Assembly (NCBI RefSeq): GCF_001279525.1
Contig: NZ_LGDY01000091.1
Location: 620,001 to 684,000, forward strand
Source: Nocardia sp. NRRL S-836
GTDB taxonomy: Bacteria > Actinomycetota > Actinomycetes > Mycobacteriales > Pseudonocardiaceae
Reading direction: 5' to 3'
DNA: 64,000 nucleotides
Part shown: positions 16,203-37,897 of the stretch, piece by piece
How the letters are laid out: each line of letters opens with the position of its first letter
How positions within the stretch are numbered: the stretch's first letter is position 1
The notes under the pieces: generated by a model
The model's input: only the letters and a program-made list of their open reading frames with translations
Told to the model about the DNA's origin: nothing
Database searches by the model: none
Program-made: the position numbers and the translations under genes

Positions 16203-19200
16203 TTGAGCGAGTTCGATGACCTCCGTCCTGCCACCGGCGAGGTGGTGGACCGGGGAAACGAGCTGCCCGCGGGAAACTCGGGCGAGGCGGCACACGCACT
16301 GCGCGATCTCGTCATGCGGGTGACCGCGGAGGTCCTCGCCGACATGGTGCCCGGCGCACCGGCGGTGGGCAGCGGCACCCGGTCGTTCCTCGACCTGGGG
16401 TTCGACTCGCTGGCGTCGGTCGAGCTGCACGCGCGGCTCGTCGCGGCCACCGGCCTCGAACTGCCCGTGACCATCGTCTACGACCACCCGAACCCGCTGG
16501 CACTGGCCACGCGCCTGGGAGCGGCCGGTGACCACGAGGCCGGGGCCGTGTCGGCGTTCCGGCCCATCGAGCACGACGACGACGTGGTGGTCGTGGGCAT
16601 CGGCTGCCGGTTCCCGGGGCTGGCCGACTCGCCGGAACGGTTGTGGCGCCTGGTCGACGAGGGCGTCGACGCCGTGACCGGGTTCCCGGCCGACCGCGAC
16701 TGGGACGTCGAGGGGATCTACGACCCGGACGCGGGCAAGGCGGGCAAGACCTACAGCCGGCACGGCGGGTTCCTCGACGCGGCGGGCGAGTTCGACGCCG
16801 AGTTCTTCGGGATCTCGCCGCGCGAGGCGACCGCCATGGACCCCCAGCAGCGCCTGGTGCTGGAGGTCTCCTGGGAGGCGCTGGAACGGGCGGGCGTGGA
16901 CCCGACCTCGTTGCGCGGCAGCCGTTCCGGCGTGTTCATCGGCGTGGAACCGCAGGAGTACGGCCCGCGGCTGGCGGACGCTCCCGAAGGGCTGGAAGGA
17001 CATCTGCTGACCGGCAACACGCCGAGCGTGGTGTCCGGCCGCATCGCGTACGTCCTCGGGCTCGAAGGTCCTGCCCTGAGCGTGGACACGGCCTGCTCGG
17101 GTTCCCTCGTCGCACTGCACCTCGCCGCGCACTCGCTGCGGTCCGGTGAGTGCGACCTCGCGCTGGCCGGTGGCGTGGCGGTCATGGCCGGCCCCGGCAC
17201 GTTCGTCGCCTTCTCCCGCCAGCGCGGGCTCGCACCCGACGGGCGGTGCAAGTCGTTCGACGAGTCGGCCGACGGCACCGGCTGGGGCGAGGGCGTCGGA
17301 GTCCTGGCGCTGGAACGGCTTTCCGACGCCCGGCGCAACGGCCATCCCGTGCTCGCGGTCGTGCGCGCGTCGGCCATCAACCAGGACGGCGCCTCGAACG
17401 GCCTGACCGCACCGAACGGTCTCGCGCAGCAGCGCGTCATCCACCAGGCGCTGGCCAACGCCGGGCTCGGCGCCGCCGACGTCGACGCCGTCGAGGCGCA
17501 CGGCACCGGCACCCGCCTGGGAGACCCGATCGAGGCGCGGGCGATCCTCGCCACCTACGGCCGCGACCGCGCGGTGGACACACCGTTGTGGGTCGGTTCG
17601 ATCAAGTCGAACATCGGCCACGCCCAGGCGGCCGCCGGTGCCGCCGGTGTGATCAAGATGATCATGGCGATGCGGCACGGAACGCTGCCGCGCTCGTTGC
17701 ACCTCACCCGGCCGACGCCGCACGTGGACTGGTCGGCGGGCAACGTCTCATTGCTCGCTGAAGCACAGCCGTGGCCGGTCACCGGCCGCCCGCGTCGTGC
17801 CGGCATCTCCTCCTTCGGCATCTCCGGCACCAACGCCCACGTGATCATCGAGGAACCCCCGGCGGTGGAGCGCGCGCCGAGCCGTGCCGCCCAGGACGCC
17901 GAGGACATCGCCGTTCCCTGGGTGCTGTCCGGCAAGACGCGGGACGCCCTGCGCGCCCAGGCCGAACGGCTGAAGGCCTTCGTCGCCGCCGACCCGGCGC
18001 TCAGCCCGGCCGACATCGGACTGTCCCTCGCCACCACCCGCGCCGCCCTCGACCACCGCGCCGTCGTCGTCGGCCGCGGCCGTGACGAGCTGCTCGCGGG
18101 ACTTGACGCCGTGATCGGCACGACCACCCCGGCTCTGCGCGACGTCGCGGGCACCGGCGGCCTCGCCTTCCTGTTCGCGGGCCAGGGCTCCCAGCGCCGC
18201 GCGATGGGACAGGAGCTGTACGGGTGCGACGAGGTGTTCGCCCGTGCGCTGGACGACGCGTGCGGCTACCTCGACATCCAGCTCGACACCCCGTTGCTGG
18301 ACGTGCTGTTCGCCGAGGAGGGCAGCGAGGACGCGGCCCTGATCGACCAGACCTCCTACGCCCAGCCCGCGTTGTTCGCCATCGAGGTCGCGCTGTACCG
18401 GATGTTCGAGTCGTGGGGCCTCACCCCCGACTACGTCAGCGGCCACTCCATCGGGGAGATCGCCGCGGCCCACGTGGCGGGCGTCTTCTCCCTGGAGGAC
18501 GCGGCGACCCTGGTGGCCGCGCGCGGGCGGCTGATGCAGGAACTGGAGGTGCGCGGCGCGATGGTGTCGTTGCGCGCGACCGAGGACGAAGCGCTGAGCT
18601 TGCTGAGCGGGCATGAGCACACCGCGGGCATCGCGGCGGTCAACGGGCCGCGCTCCGTCGTGCTCTCCGGCGCCGAGGACGTCGTCCTCCGGCTCGCCGA
18701 CCGGTGGGAGGGCCAGGGCGGCAAGGCCAAGCGCCTCAACGTCAGCCACGCCTTCCACTCGCCGCTGATGCTGCCGATGCTGCACGAGTTCCGCCAGCTG
18801 CTGGAGTTCCTCTCGTTCTCCGCTCCGGCCATCCCGTTCGTCTCCACGGTCACGGGCCGTCTCGTGACGCCGGCCGAACTGTCCACTCCGGACTACTGGG
18901 TCGCACACGTCAGCGAGGCCGTGCGGTTCCACGACGCGGTGCGGGTCATCGAGTCGGCCGGCGTCACGACGTGCCTGGAGCTGGGCCCCGACGGTGTGCT
19001 CTCCGCGATGGCCGCCGACTGCCTCGCGGACGAGGACGGTGTGCTGTTCCGGCCCGTGCTGCGCCGTGACCGCCCGGAACGGGTCGAGGCGCTCAGCGCG
19101 CTGGGTCACGCCCACGCGCGGGGCGCCGGGGTCGACTGGCCCGCGGTGTTCCCGGCCGACGCGACCACCGTCGAACTGCCCACGTACGCCTTCCAGCGCG

Positions 19201-22200
19201 AGCACTTCTGGCTGTCCGGATCAGCCGTGCAGGACGCGGCCACGCTGGGCCTGGAGCCCGGTGACCACCCGGTGCTGGGCGCGACGGTCGCACTGGCCGG
19301 CGGAGAGGGCCACGTGCTCACCGGACGGCTGTCGCTCGCGACGCACCCGTGGCTGGCCGACCACGTCGTGTTCGGCCGCGTCGTCGTGCCGGGCGCCGTG
19401 CTGCTCGACCTCGCGGTGCGAGCCGCCGAGGAGGTGGGCTGCGCGGCGGTCGAGGAGCTGACCCTGCACGCACCCCTGGTGCTCGCCGAGGCCGACTCCG
19501 CGCGGTTGCAACTGCGGGCGACCCCCGTCGACCCCGCCGGACGGTCCGCGATCAGCGTGCACTCCAGGCTCTCCGAGTCCGGCGAGTGGGTCCTGCACGC
19601 CTCCGGCACCCTGGCCGTGCGGGCGCAGACACCGCACCCGTGGTCCTCGACGTCGTGGCCACCCGCCGGGGCGCGCGAGGTTCCGCTCGACGGCGTCTAC
19701 GCCGACCTGGCCGCCACCGGCCTGGCCTACGGCCCCGTCTTCCGCGGCCTGCGCGGCGCGTGGGTGGCGGGTGACGACGTGTTCGCCGAGGTCACCCTGC
19801 CGGAACAGACCGGGATCGCGGCGACGGCGGACTTCGCCGTCCACCCCGCGCTGCTGGACGCCTCCCTGCACGCGATCGCGTTCGGCGGAGCCGGTGACGA
19901 CGACGGCCGCGCCCGGTTGCCGTTCTCCTGGTCCGGCGTGTCGGTGCACGCGACCGGCGCGACCTCGCTCCGCGTCAAGATCACGGTCAAGAGCGCCGAC
20001 GAGGTCGCCCTGCACGCCGTCGACCCGGCGGGCGCACCCGTTTTCACGGTCGACTCGCTGGTGTCCCGGGCGCCGGCCGCGCAGAACGGTGCCTCCGCCA
20101 ATCTGTACACAGTGGACTGGGTGCCCGGACCGTCCGGGAGCTCACCGGCGTGGACGACCTACGGCACGGCCGACGCCGCCCCCGGTGTGCTCGCCCTGGT
20201 CGTCTCGCCGGAGAACGACGGCCCGGCGGGCGTGCGTGAAGCCACCCGCACCGTTCTCGCGGCCATCCAGGACTTCCTCGCCGACGCCCGGTACGCGGAC
20301 TCCCGTCTCGTCGTGGTGACCCGTGGAGCGGCCGGGCCGGACGTGACCGGCGTCGCCGCCTCGGCGGTGTGCGGCCTGGTGCGTGCGGCGCAGGCCGAGC
20401 ACCCGGGGCGGTTCGTCCTGCTCGACGGTCCCGAGGAGTACGTCGGTGCCGCCGCCGGGTGCGGTGAGGCGCAGGTGGCCGTGCGGGAAGGCGTCCTGCT
20501 CGTGCCCCGCGTCGTGCGTGCCACCGCGGCGGACGGCGACGAGCAGGTCCTCCCGGCCGGGGGGACCGTCCTGATCACCGGCGGCACCGGGGGACTCGGT
20601 GCCGCACTGGCCAGGCACCTGGTGTCGGCCCGCGGTGTCACGAGCCTGGTGCTGGTCAGCCGCAGCGGTGCCGAGTCGCCGGGAGCCGGCGAGCTGAGCG
20701 CCGAGCTGACCGCGCTCGGTGCCCACGTCACGATCAGCGCGTGCGACGTCGCCGATCGCGCGGCCCTGGAATCCGTCATCAGCGCCATCCCGCAGGACCG
20801 CCCCCTCGTCGGCGTCGTGCACACGGCGGGCGCACTCGCCGACGGCGTCGTCACGGCGCTCGACGACGAACGCGTCGAGAGCGTGCTCCGCCCGAAGGTC
20901 GACGGTGCCTGGCACCTGCACGAGCTGACGAGCCACCTCGACCTGCGGATGTTCGTCCTGTACTCGTCCACGTCCGGCCTCTTCGAGGGTGCCGGGCAGG
21001 GCAACTACGCCGCGGCCAACAGCTTCCTCGACGCGCTCGCGCTGCACCGCCACGCCAGCGGCCTCCCGGCCCAGTCCCTCGTGTGGGGGTTGTGGGAGCT
21101 GGGCATGGGCGGCGGCCTGACGCCGGCGGAAGCGGACCGGGCGGCCCGGCAGGGCTTCCCCGCGCTGACGGAGCACGAGGGCCTCGCGCTGTTCGACGCG
21201 GCGTTCGCCTCCGGCCTGCCGCTGGCCGTCACCGCGCGGTTCGACCTCACCGCTCTCGAAGCACGGGCCCGCGACGCCCTCCTCCCGCCGTTGCTGGAGC
21301 GACTGGTCAGGACCAGGCCGCGCCGTGTCGCCGCCGGTGCCGCACCCGCGTCGGGCTCGCTGCTGGCCGGGATCTCCGGGCCGGATCAGAAAGCGGTGCT
21401 GCTCAACCTGGTGCGCTCCCAGGTCGCCGGTGTGCTCGGGCACGCCTCCGCGGACCGCGTCGAGCAGGACAAGGCGTTCACCGACCTGGGCTTCGACTCG
21501 CTGACCGCGATCGAGCTGCGCAACAACCTGAGCGCCGCCGCCGGTGTGCGGCTTCCGGCCACGGTGGTGTTCGACCACCCGACGCCCGCGGCGCTCGCCG
21601 CGTTCATCCACGTCCTGCTGACCGGCGACGAGGACGACCTGACCGCGCCGGTCGCCACCTCCGCCGCGACGGACGAGCCGATCGCGCTCGTCGGCATGGC
21701 GTGCCGCTACCCGGGAGGCGTGCGCTCGCCCGAGGACCTGTGGAACGTCGTCGCGTCGGGCACGGACACCATCTCGGGCTTCCCGTCGAACCGCGGCTGG
21801 GGCCTGGACACGCTGTTCCACCCCGATCCCGACCACCGCGGCACCTCCTACGCGGACCAGGGCGGGTTCCTGCACGACGCCGACGCGTTCGACGCCGAGC
21901 TCTTCGGCATCTCGCCGCGCGAGGCACTGGCGATGGACCCGCAGCAGCGGGTGCTGCTGGAGACCGCGTGGGAGTCGCTGGAGAACGCCGGCCTCGACCC
22001 GATGTCGTTGAAGGGCAGCAGGACCGGTGTCTTCGCCGGGGTCATGTACTACGACTACGCCCACAACCTGGCCTCGATCCCGGAGGAGGTCGAGGGCTAC
22101 ATCGGCACCGGGACCTCGGCCAGCGTGCTGTCCGGCCGGGTGGCCTACGCGCTGGGGCTGGAGGGACCGGCGGTCACCGTCGACACGGCCTGCTCGTCCT

Positions 22201-25200
22201 CGCTCGTCGCCCTGCACCTGGCGGCGCAGGCGTTGCGCTCGGGGGAGTGCTCGCTGGCCCTCGCGGGCGGCGTCACGGTCATGGCGACACCCGAGACGTT
22301 CGTGGACTTCTCCCGCCAGCGCGGCCTGGCCGCCGACGGGCGCAGCAAGTCCTTCGCCGCCGCCGCCGACGGGACCAGCTGGTCCGAGGGCGTCGGCGTG
22401 CTCGTGCTGGAACGGCTGTCCGACGCACGGCGCAACGGCCACGAGGTGCTGGCCGTGGTCCGCGGCTCCGCGGTGAACCAGGACGGCGCGTCGAACGGTC
22501 TGACCGCTCCGAACGGTCCGTCGCAGCAGCGGGTGATCCGGCAGGCGCTCGCCAACGCGGGTCTGTCGGCGTCCGATGTGGACGTGGTGGAGGCGCACGG
22601 CACGGGCACCCGGCTGGGGGACCCGATCGAGGCGCAGGCATTGCTCGCGACCTACGGCCAGGACCGGCGGGAGCCGCTGTGGCTGGGGTCGGTGAAGTCG
22701 AACATCGGCCACACCCAGGCGGCCGCCGGTGCCGCCGGTGTGATCAAGATGGTGCTGGCCATGCGGAACGCGACACTGCCGGCGACGTTGCACGTGGACA
22801 CCCCGACGCCGCACGTCGACTGGGAGTCCGGTGCGGTGTCGCTGCTGACCGAGCAGGTGCCCTGGCCCGCGCCGGACCGGCCGCGGCGGGCCGCCGTGTC
22901 GTCGTTCGGCATCTCCGGGACCAACGCGCACGTGATCCTCGAAGCTCCGGATGAAGCGGACGTCCGCACGACGGGCGGTGCCGCGACGGTCACCGGTTCC
23001 AGGACAGCCTGGGTGCTGTCGGGCAAGACGCCCGCGGCGGTGCGGGAGCAGGCGCGGCGGTTGAGCGCCTTCGTCGGCGCCGACGCGGACCTGTCCCCGG
23101 CGGACGTCGGCTTCTCATTGGCCACGACCCGTGCCGCGCTGGAGGCGCGGGCCGTCGTGACCGGAGCGGACCGCCGGGAACTGATGGCAGCGCTGGACGT
23201 CCTGGCCGGCGGCGGTGCCGGTACCGCGGTGGTGGAGGGATCTGTCCTCAGTGGACCGGTGGCGTTCCTGTTCGCCGGTCAGGGTTCGCAGCGGGTCGGG
23301 ATGGGACGCGGGCTGTACGACGCGTTCCCGGTCTTCGCGGCCGCCTTCGACGAGGTGTGCGGGTTGCTGCCCGGTGTGCGCGAGGTCGTGTTCGGCGCTG
23401 ACGCGGAAGCGGTGAACCGGACCGGGACGGCGCAACCGGCGCTGTTCGCGGTCGAGGTGGCGTTGTTCCGCCTGGTCGAGTCGTGGGGTGTCCGGCCGGA
23501 TCTGCTGGTGGGGCACTCGATCGGCGAGATCGCGGCGGCGCACGTGGCCGGTGTGCTGTCGCTGGCTGACGCGGCCCGGCTGGTGGTGGCGCGCGGCCGG
23601 TTGATGGAGGCGTTGCCGCCGGGTGGCGTGATGGTGGCGGTGCGGGCCGGCGAGGCGGAGGTCGGGGAGTTCCTGTCCGGCCACGTGTCGCTGGCCGCGG
23701 TCAACGGTGCCGGTTCGGTGGTCCTGTCCGGTGCGGAGGGTCCGGTCCTCGCGGCGGCGGCGGAACTGACCGCGCGCGGCCGGAAGTGCACGCGGTTGTC
23801 GGTGTCGCACGCGTTCCACTCCGTGCTGATGGACCCGATGCTCGACGGGTTCCGCGCGGTCGCGGAGTCGATCGAGTACCGCGAGCCGGTGCTCCCGATG
23901 GTGTCCACGGTGACCGGGGCGCTCGTGCAGGCCGGTGAGGTGACGTCGCCGGAGTACTGGGTCCGGCACGTGCGGCAGACCGTGCGGTTCGCGGACGCGG
24001 TGGCCGTGTGCGCGGAACGCGGGGTCATGCGGTTCGTCGAGCTGGGGCCGGACAGCTCGTTGTCCGGTCTGGGCGCGGAGGGCGCGGGTGAAGGCAGCGT
24101 CTTCATCCCGTTGCTGCGCAAGAAGGACGATGAGGTCGAGTCGTTCACCACGGCGCTCGCGCGGTTGCACGTGCACGGCGTGCCCGTCGACTGGGCCGCG
24201 ATGTTCCCCGGCGCCCGGCGGGTGCCGTTGCCGACGTACGCCTTCCAGCACGGCAGGTACTGGCTGGAGGCGCCACGCACGAAGGCCGGCACGGCCGGGC
24301 TCGGGCTCGCCTCGGCCGAGCACCCGCTGCTCGGCGCGGCGGTCGAGTTCGCGGAAGGTGACGGGTTCCTCCTCACCGGAAGCCTGTCCCGGTCGGGCCA
24401 CGGCTGGCTGACCGACCACGTCGTGCTGGACCAGGTGATCGTCCCCGGCGCGTGCCTGGTCGAGCTGGCCGTGCGCGCCGCGGACGAGGTGCGCTGCGGC
24501 ACGGTCGAGGAGCTCACCCTCCAGACCCCGCTGGTGCTGCCGGAGTCGGGCGCGGTGGACCTCCGGGTGCAGGTCGGTCCCGCTGCCTCCGACGGTCGTC
24601 GCTCGATCGGCGTGCACTCGCGCCCGGCGGGCTCGCTCACCGGAGACCCGTGGACGCGGCACGCCACGGGCTCCCTGGTCCCCGGCGCACCCGTGCCGGA
24701 CTTCGACCTGCGGGAGTGGCCGCCGGCCGGAGCAGAACCGGTGGCGGTCGACGGGCGGTACGAGGAGCTCGCCCGCACCGGGCTCTCCTACGGCCCCGCG
24801 TTCCAGGGGCTGACCGCGGCGTGGCGGCGGGGTGACGACGTCTTCGCCGAGGTCACGGTCGCGGAGGACACCAGCCACCCCGACTACGGGCTGCACCCGG
24901 CTCTGCTGGACGCCTCGCTGCACGCGATCGGCCTGGCGGAGGACACTGCGCTGTCGCTGCCCTTCGTGTGGAACGGCGTCGCCCTGCACGCCTCCGGTGC
25001 CGGTGCGCTGCGGGTCAAGCTGCACGAGGAGGACGACGGCAGCTGGTCGATCCGGGTGGCGGACAACTCCGGCGAGCCCGTGCTGACCGTGGCGTCCCTG
25101 GTGCTGAAGGAGATCTCCGCCGACGGGCTGCGGCCGCAGCGGCAGAGCGACTGGTCGTTGCGCGTGGAGTGGGTGCCGGCGGTGCTCGGCGACGCCGTCG

Positions 25201-27929
25201 AGTGGACGGAGTACGAGGCCGTCGGCGGCCAGGCTCCCGCGCACGTCGTCCTCCGCCTGCCCCGCGACCACGGCGTGGCGGTACCCGAGTCGGCGCGCGG
25301 GCTGTCCCACCGCACGCTCGACGTCATCCAGCGCTGGGTGGCGGACGACCGCTTCGTGAGCTCGAAGCTCGTCGTGGTCACCGAGGGCGTCGTCGCCGTC
25401 GAGTCCACAGTGGACGATCCGGCGACCGCGGTCGTCTGGGGCCTCGTCCGCACCGCGCAGCAGGAGTACCCCGGCCGCTTCCAGCTCGTCGACGCCGAAC
25501 CCGGCACCGCGATCGGGCCCGAGCTGCTGGGCCGGCTGATCGGGTCGGCGGAGCACCAGGTCGCGGTGCGCGGCGAGCAGGCCTTCGCGCCGCGGATCGT
25601 GTCCGCGGCCAAGGAACGGCTGTCGCCCCCGCCGGGAGCCGCCGCGTGGCGGCTGGGCATGGCGGGCAAGGGCACGCTCGACCACCTGGTCCTGACGCCC
25701 AACCCCGCTGTGCTGGAGCCGATCGCGCCCGGTGACGTGCGCATCGGCGTCCGTGCCGCCGGGCTGAACTTCCGCGACGTGCTGACCGTGCTCGACATGT
25801 ACCCCGGTGACGCCGGGACGATCGGCAACGAGGCCGCCGGCGTGGTGCTGGAGGTCGGTTCCGAGGTGACCGACCTGCGTCCGGGCGACCGGGTGATGGG
25901 CCTGGTCATCGGCGGGATCGGCCCGGTCGCCGACGCCGACCGCCGGCTGGTCACCCGGATGCCGCGGGGCTGGACGTTCGACCAGGCCGCGGCCGTGCCA
26001 CTGGTGTTCCTGACGGCGTACTACGGCCTGTGCGACCTCGGCCGCCTCGAAAAGGGCCAGTCCGTCCTGGTCCACGCCGCCGCGGGCGGGGTCGGCATGG
26101 CGGCGACCCAGCTCGCGCAGTACCTCGGCGCGGAGGTGTTCGGCACCGCGAGCACCGGCAAGTGGGACGTCCTGCGCGCGGCCGGGCTGGACGACCCGCA
26201 CATCGCGTCGTCGCGTGACCTCGACTTCGAGGACATCTTCCACGCGGCGACCGTGGGCCGCGGTGTCGACGTCGTGCTCAACGCGCTGTCCGGCGAGTTC
26301 GTGGACGCGTCGCTGCGCCTGGTCACCCCCGGTGGCCACTTCGTGGAGATGGGCAAGACGGACGTCCGCGACGCCGCCGAGGTCAGCGCACGGCACCGGA
26401 ACGTCACCTACCGGGCGTTCGACCTGATCGACGCCGGACCGGACCGGATCGCGGAGATCTGGGCGGAGCTGGACGGGCTGTTCGCACGCGGAGCGCTCGT
26501 GCCGCTGCCCACCAAGAGCTGGAACGTCTTCCAGGCGCAGGAGGCGTTCCGGTTCATCAGCCAGGCCAAGCACGTCGGCAAGGTGGTGCTCACCCTGCCC
26601 AGGCCGATCGACCAGGAGGGAACGGTCCTCGTCACCGGTGGCACCGGTGCGCTCGGTAGCGCGGTGGCACGTCATCTCGTCGCCGAGCACGGTGTTCGCC
26701 ACCTCCTGCTGACCGGCCGGCGTGGAGCGGACGCGCCGGGAGCGGAGCGGCTCCGCGCCGAACTGACCGGGCTCGGGGCCACCGTGACCATCGCCGCCTG
26801 CGACGCCGCCGACCGCGACGCGCTGGCCGGTGTGCTGGACGGCATTCCGGCGGATCGGCCGCTGACCGCCGTCCTGCACACCGCCGGTGTGCTCGACGAC
26901 GGGCTGCTCGGCTCGCTCACGCCCGCACGACTGGACGCGGTGCTGCGCCCGAAGGTGGACGCCGTCTGGCACCTGCACGAGCTGACCGGGCACCTCGACC
27001 TGGCGCGGTTCGTGGTGTTCTCCTCGATCACCGGCATCACCGGCACGGAGGGGCAGGCCAACTACGCGGCGGCCAACGCCTTCCTCAACGCCGTCGCCGA
27101 GCACCGCCGCGGCAGCGGCCACGTCGGGCAGGCCCACGCGTGGGGCCTGTGGGAGGACGGCATGGGCGCCGGCCTGTCCCGCGCCGACCTGGACGTGATG
27201 CGCCAGGAGGGCTTCGGGGCACTGGCCACGGCCGAGGGCATGGCCCTGTTCGACGAGGCGCTGAACGCGGACGAGCCCGTCGCCGTCCTGGTGAAGCTCG
27301 ACCGCGGCGCACTGCGCAAGCACGCCAGGCACAACGAGATCAACCAGGTCTGGCACGACCTGGGACGTGCCACGCCCCGGCGGGTCACCGAGGCGGCCCA
27401 GTCGTCCTCACTGGCGGAACGACTCGCCGCGCTGACGGCGACCGAGCAGGACGCCCTGCTGGTCGACCTCGTGCGCGTGCACGCCGCGGCCGTCCTCGGC
27501 CACAGCGACGTGACGGCGCTGGAGACGGCAAAACCGTTCACGGACATCGGTTTCGACTCGCTCACCGCGGTCGAGCTGCGCAACCGGCTCAACGCGGCGG
27601 CCGAGGTGCGGCTGTCCGCGACCGCCGTCTTCGACCACCCCACGACGACCGCGCTCGCGGCACACCTGCGGCAGCTGCTGGCTCCGCGGGCGGCCGCCGG
27701 GCTGTCCGCGGCCGCCGTGCTCGCGGAGCTGGACCGCCTGGAGGCGAGCCTGCTGGCGGTCGACGGGAACGGCGGCGGCCACCTGACGATCATGCTGCGA
27801 CTGGAGGAGCTGCTGTCGACGTTCTCGGCGGCCACCTCCGGGCCGGGGGACGCCGCGGACGGCGACCTGGCGGACGCCTCCGTCGACGAGGTCGTCGACT
27901 TCCTGGAACGAGAGCTCGGCCTTTCCTGA
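16203..27929 (+). CDS. PKS-A: modular type I polyketide synthase, loading ACP plus modules 1 and 2
   Basis: 3,908 residues if translation starts at TTG 16203, 7 bases after GGGGAG. A TTG at 16188 is in frame but poorly spaced from a ribosome site, and a stop precedes it. Domain order: ACP(loading)-KS-AT-DH-KR-ACP-KS-AT-DH-ER-KR-ACP, then a C-terminal docking helix region ending [13 protein letters not shown]. There is no loading KS or AT and no N-terminal docking coil, so this is the assembly line's first subunit and must be primed in trans, most simply by the divergent stand-alone acyltransferase. Both ATs carry HAFH (malonyl-CoA). It is followed after 43 bases by PKS-B on the same strand, so the PKS genes are probably one transcript. 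Confidence 0.95.
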   Translation: MSEFDDLRPATGEVVDRGNELPAGNSGEAAHALRDLVMRVTAEVLADMVPGAPAVGSGTRSFLDLGFDSLASVELHARLVAATGLELPVTIVYDHPNPLALATRLGAAGDHEAGAVSAFRPIEHDDDVVVVGIGCRFPGLADSPERLWRLVDEGVDAVTGFPADRDWDVEGIYDPDAGKAGKTYSRHGGFLDAAGEFDAEFFGISPREATAMDPQQRLVLEVSWEALERAGVDPTSLRGSRSGVFIGVEPQEYGPRLADAPEGLEGHLLTGNTPSVVSGRIAYVLGLEGPALSVDTACSGSLVALHLAAHSLRSGECDLALAGGVAVMAGPGTFVAFSRQRGLAPDGRCKSFDESADGTGWGEGVGVLALERLSDARRNGHPVLAVVRASAINQDGASNGLTAPNGLAQQRVIHQALANAGLGAADVDAVEAHGTGTRLGDPIEARAILATYGRDRAVDTPLWVGSIKSNIGHAQAAAGAAGVIKMIMAMRHGTLPRSLHLTRPTPHVDWSAGNVSLLAEAQPWPVTGRPRRAGISSFGISGTNAHVIIEEPPAVERAPSRAAQDAEDIAVPWVLSGKTRDALRAQAERLKAFVAADPALSPADIGLSLATTRAALDHRAVVVGRGRDELLAGLDAVIGTTTPALRDVAGTGGLAFLFAGQGSQRRAMGQELYGCDEVFARALDDACGYLDIQLDTPLLDVLFAEEGSEDAALIDQTSYAQPALFAIEVALYRMFESWGLTPDYVSGHSIGEIAAAHVAGVFSLEDAATLVAARGRLMQELEVRGAMVSLRATEDEALSLLSGHEHTAGIAAVNGPRSVVLSGAEDVVLRLADRWEGQGGKAKRLNVSHAFHSPLMLPMLHEFRQLLEFLSFSAPAIPFVSTVTGRLVTPAELSTPDYWVAHVSEAVRFHDAVRVIESAGVTTCLELGPDGVLSAMAADCLADEDGVLFRPVLRRDRPERVEALSALGHAHARGAGVDWPAVFPADATTVELPTYAFQREHFWLSGSAVQDAATLGLEPGDHPVLGATVALAGGEGHVLTGRLSLATHPWLADHVVFGRVVVPGAVLLDLAVRAAEEVGCAAVEELTLHAPLVLAEADSARLQLRATPVDPAGRSAISVHSRLSESGEWVLHASGTLAVRAQTPHPWSSTSWPPAGAREVPLDGVYADLAATGLAYGPVFRGLRGAWVAGDDVFAEVTLPEQTGIAATADFAVHPALLDASLHAIAFGGAGDDDGRARLPFSWSGVSVHATGATSLRVKITVKSADEVALHAVDPAGAPVFTVDSLVSRAPAAQNGASANLYTVDWVPGPSGSSPAWTTYGTADAAPGVLALVVSPENDGPAGVREATRTVLAAIQDFLADARYADSRLVVVTRGAAGPDVTGVAASAVCGLVRAAQAEHPGRFVLLDGPEEYVGAAAGCGEAQVAVREGVLLVPRVVRATAADGDEQVLPAGGTVLITGGTGGLGAALARHLVSARGVTSLVLVSRSGAESPGAGELSAELTALGAHVTISACDVADRAALESVISAIPQDRPLVGVVHTAGALADGVVTALDDERVESVLRPKVDGAWHLHELTSHLDLRMFVLYSSTSGLFEGAGQGNYAAANSFLDALALHRHASGLPAQSLVWGLWELGMGGGLTPAEADRAARQGFPALTEHEGLALFDAAFASGLPLAVTARFDLTALEARARDALLPPLLERLVRTRPRRVAAGAAPASGSLLAGISGPDQKAVLLNLVRSQVAGVLGHASADRVEQDKAFTDLGFDSLTAIELRNNLSAAAGVRLPATVVFDHPTPAALAAFIHVLLTGDEDDLTAPVATSAATDEPIALVGMACRYPGGVRSPEDLWNVVASGTDTISGFPSNRGWGLDTLFHPDPDHRGTSYADQGGFLHDADAFDAELFGISPREALAMDPQQRVLLETAWESLENAGLDPMSLKGSRTGVFAGVMYYDYAHNLASIPEEVEGYIGTGTSASVLSGRVAYALGLEGPAVTVDTACSSSLVALHLAAQALRSGECSLALAGGVTVMATPETFVDFSRQRGLAADGRSKSFAAAADGTSWSEGVGVLVLERLSDARRNGHEVLAVVRGSAVNQDGASNGLTAPNGPSQQRVIRQALANAGLSASDVDVVEAHGTGTRLGDPIEAQALLATYGQDRREPLWLGSVKSNIGHTQAAAGAAGVIKMVLAMRNATLPATLHVDTPTPHVDWESGAVSLLTEQVPWPAPDRPRRAAVSSFGISGTNAHVILEAPDEADVRTTGGAATVTGSRTAWVLSGKTPAAVREQARRLSAFVGADADLSPADVGFSLATTRAALEARAVVTGADRRELMAALDVLAGGGAGTAVVEGSVLSGPVAFLFAGQGSQRVGMGRGLYDAFPVFAAAFDEVCGLLPGVREVVFGADAEAVNRTGTAQPALFAVEVALFRLVESWGVRPDLLVGHSIGEIAAAHVAGVLSLADAARLVVARGRLMEALPPGGVMVAVRAGEAEVGEFLSGHVSLAAVNGAGSVVLSGAEGPVLAAAAELTARGRKCTRLSVSHAFHSVLMDPMLDGFRAVAESIEYREPVLPMVSTVTGALVQAGEVTSPEYWVRHVRQTVRFADAVAVCAERGVMRFVELGPDSSLSGLGAEGAGEGSVFIPLLRKKDDEVESFTTALARLHVHGVPVDWAAMFPGARRVPLPTYAFQHGRYWLEAPRTKAGTAGLGLASAEHPLLGAAVEFAEGDGFLLTGSLSRSGHGWLTDHVVLDQVIVPGACLVELAVRAADEVRCGTVEELTLQTPLVLPESGAVDLRVQVGPAASDGRRSIGVHSRPAGSLTGDPWTRHATGSLVPGAPVPDFDLREWPPAGAEPVAVDGRYEELARTGLSYGPAFQGLTAAWRRGDDVFAEVTVAEDTSHPDYGLHPALLDASLHAIGLAEDTALSLPFVWNGVALHASGAGALRVKLHEEDDGSWSIRVADNSGEPVLTVASLVLKEISADGLRPQRQSDWSLRVEWVPAVLGDAVEWTEYEAVGGQAPAHVVLRLPRDHGVAVPESARGLSHRTLDVIQRWVADDRFVSSKLVVVTEGVVAVESTVDDPATAVVWGLVRTAQQEYPGRFQLVDAEPGTAIGPELLGRLIGSAEHQVAVRGEQAFAPRIVSAAKERLSPPPGAAAWRLGMAGKGTLDHLVLTPNPAVLEPIAPGDVRIGVRAAGLNFRDVLTVLDMYPGDAGTIGNEAAGVVLEVGSEVTDLRPGDRVMGLVIGGIGPVADADRRLVTRMPRGWTFDQAAAVPLVFLTAYYGLCDLGRLEKGQSVLVHAAAGGVGMAATQLAQYLGAEVFGTASTGKWDVLRAAGLDDPHIASSRDLDFEDIFHAATVGRGVDVVLNALSGEFVDASLRLVTPGGHFVEMGKTDVRDAAEVSARHRNVTYRAFDLIDAGPDRIAEIWAELDGLFARGALVPLPTKSWNVFQAQEAFRFISQAKHVGKVVLTLPRPIDQEGTVLVTGGTGALGSAVARHLVAEHGVRHLLLTGRRGADAPGAERLRAELTGLGATVTIAACDAADRDALAGVLDGIPADRPLTAVLHTAGVLDDGLLGSLTPARLDAVLRPKVDAVWHLHELTGHLDLARFVVFSSITGITGTEGQANYAAANAFLNAVAEHRRGSGHVGQAHAWGLWEDGMGAGLSRADLDVMRQEGFGALATAEGMALFDEALNADEPVAVLVKLDRGALRKHARHNEINQVWHDLGRATPRRVTEAAQSSSLAERLAALTATEQDALLVDLVRVHAAAVLGHSDVTALETAKPFTDIGFDSLTAVELRNRLNAAAEVRLSATAVFDHPTTTALAAHLRQLLAPRAAAGLSAAAVLAELDRLEASLLAVDGNGGGHLTIMLRLEELLSTFSAATSGPGDAADGDLADASVDEVVDFLERELGLS
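16290..16530 (+). other. PKS-A loading acyl-carrier domain
   Basis: Residues ~30-110 of [19 protein letters not shown] carries the phosphopantetheine-bearing Ser69. It is the first domain of the protein, directly followed by KS1. With no KS or AT before it, the starter must be attached by a separate enzyme. Confidence 0.88.
16578..21620 (+). other. Module 1 (KS-AT-DH-KR-ACP)
   Basis: KS (~16584-17860) has active Cys298 in an unusual TACSGS context, with HGTGT and KSNIGH intact. AT (~18160-19050) has Ser749 in GHSIG and HAFH from 849, so malonyl-CoA. DH (~19260-20080) has His1054 in [10 protein letters not shown] and Asp1219 in HPALLD, so active. KR (~20565-21110) has Tyr1602 and reads LAD where LDD is usual; the diagnostic second Asp remains, suggesting B-type reduction. 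ACP Ser1766. Predicted outcome: a trans-enoyl extension of the starter. Confidence 0.88.
21672..27690 (+). other. Module 2 (KS-AT-DH-ER-KR-ACP)
   Basis: KS Cys1997 (TACSSS). AT Ser2439 with HAFH at 2536 (malonyl). DH (~24315-25110) has His2739 and Asp2903, but the conserved Gly of HxxxGxxxxP is Asp2743 ([10 protein letters not shown]). ER (~25650-26610) has GLNFRDVL and the nucleotide loop [11 protein letters not shown] from 3291. KR Tyr3621, LDD present (B-type). ACP Ser3786. If the DH tolerates its change, the unit is fully reduced. Confidence 0.87.
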
Positions 27930-27972
27930 CCGAGCCCACCCTGTCCCGGCCGACATTCTTTGAGGTTGTGAA

Positions 27973-37859
<9,887 letters not shown>

Positions 37860-37897
37860 GCCGGCGCTCGTGATCTTGACCAATGAGTGGGGCAACA

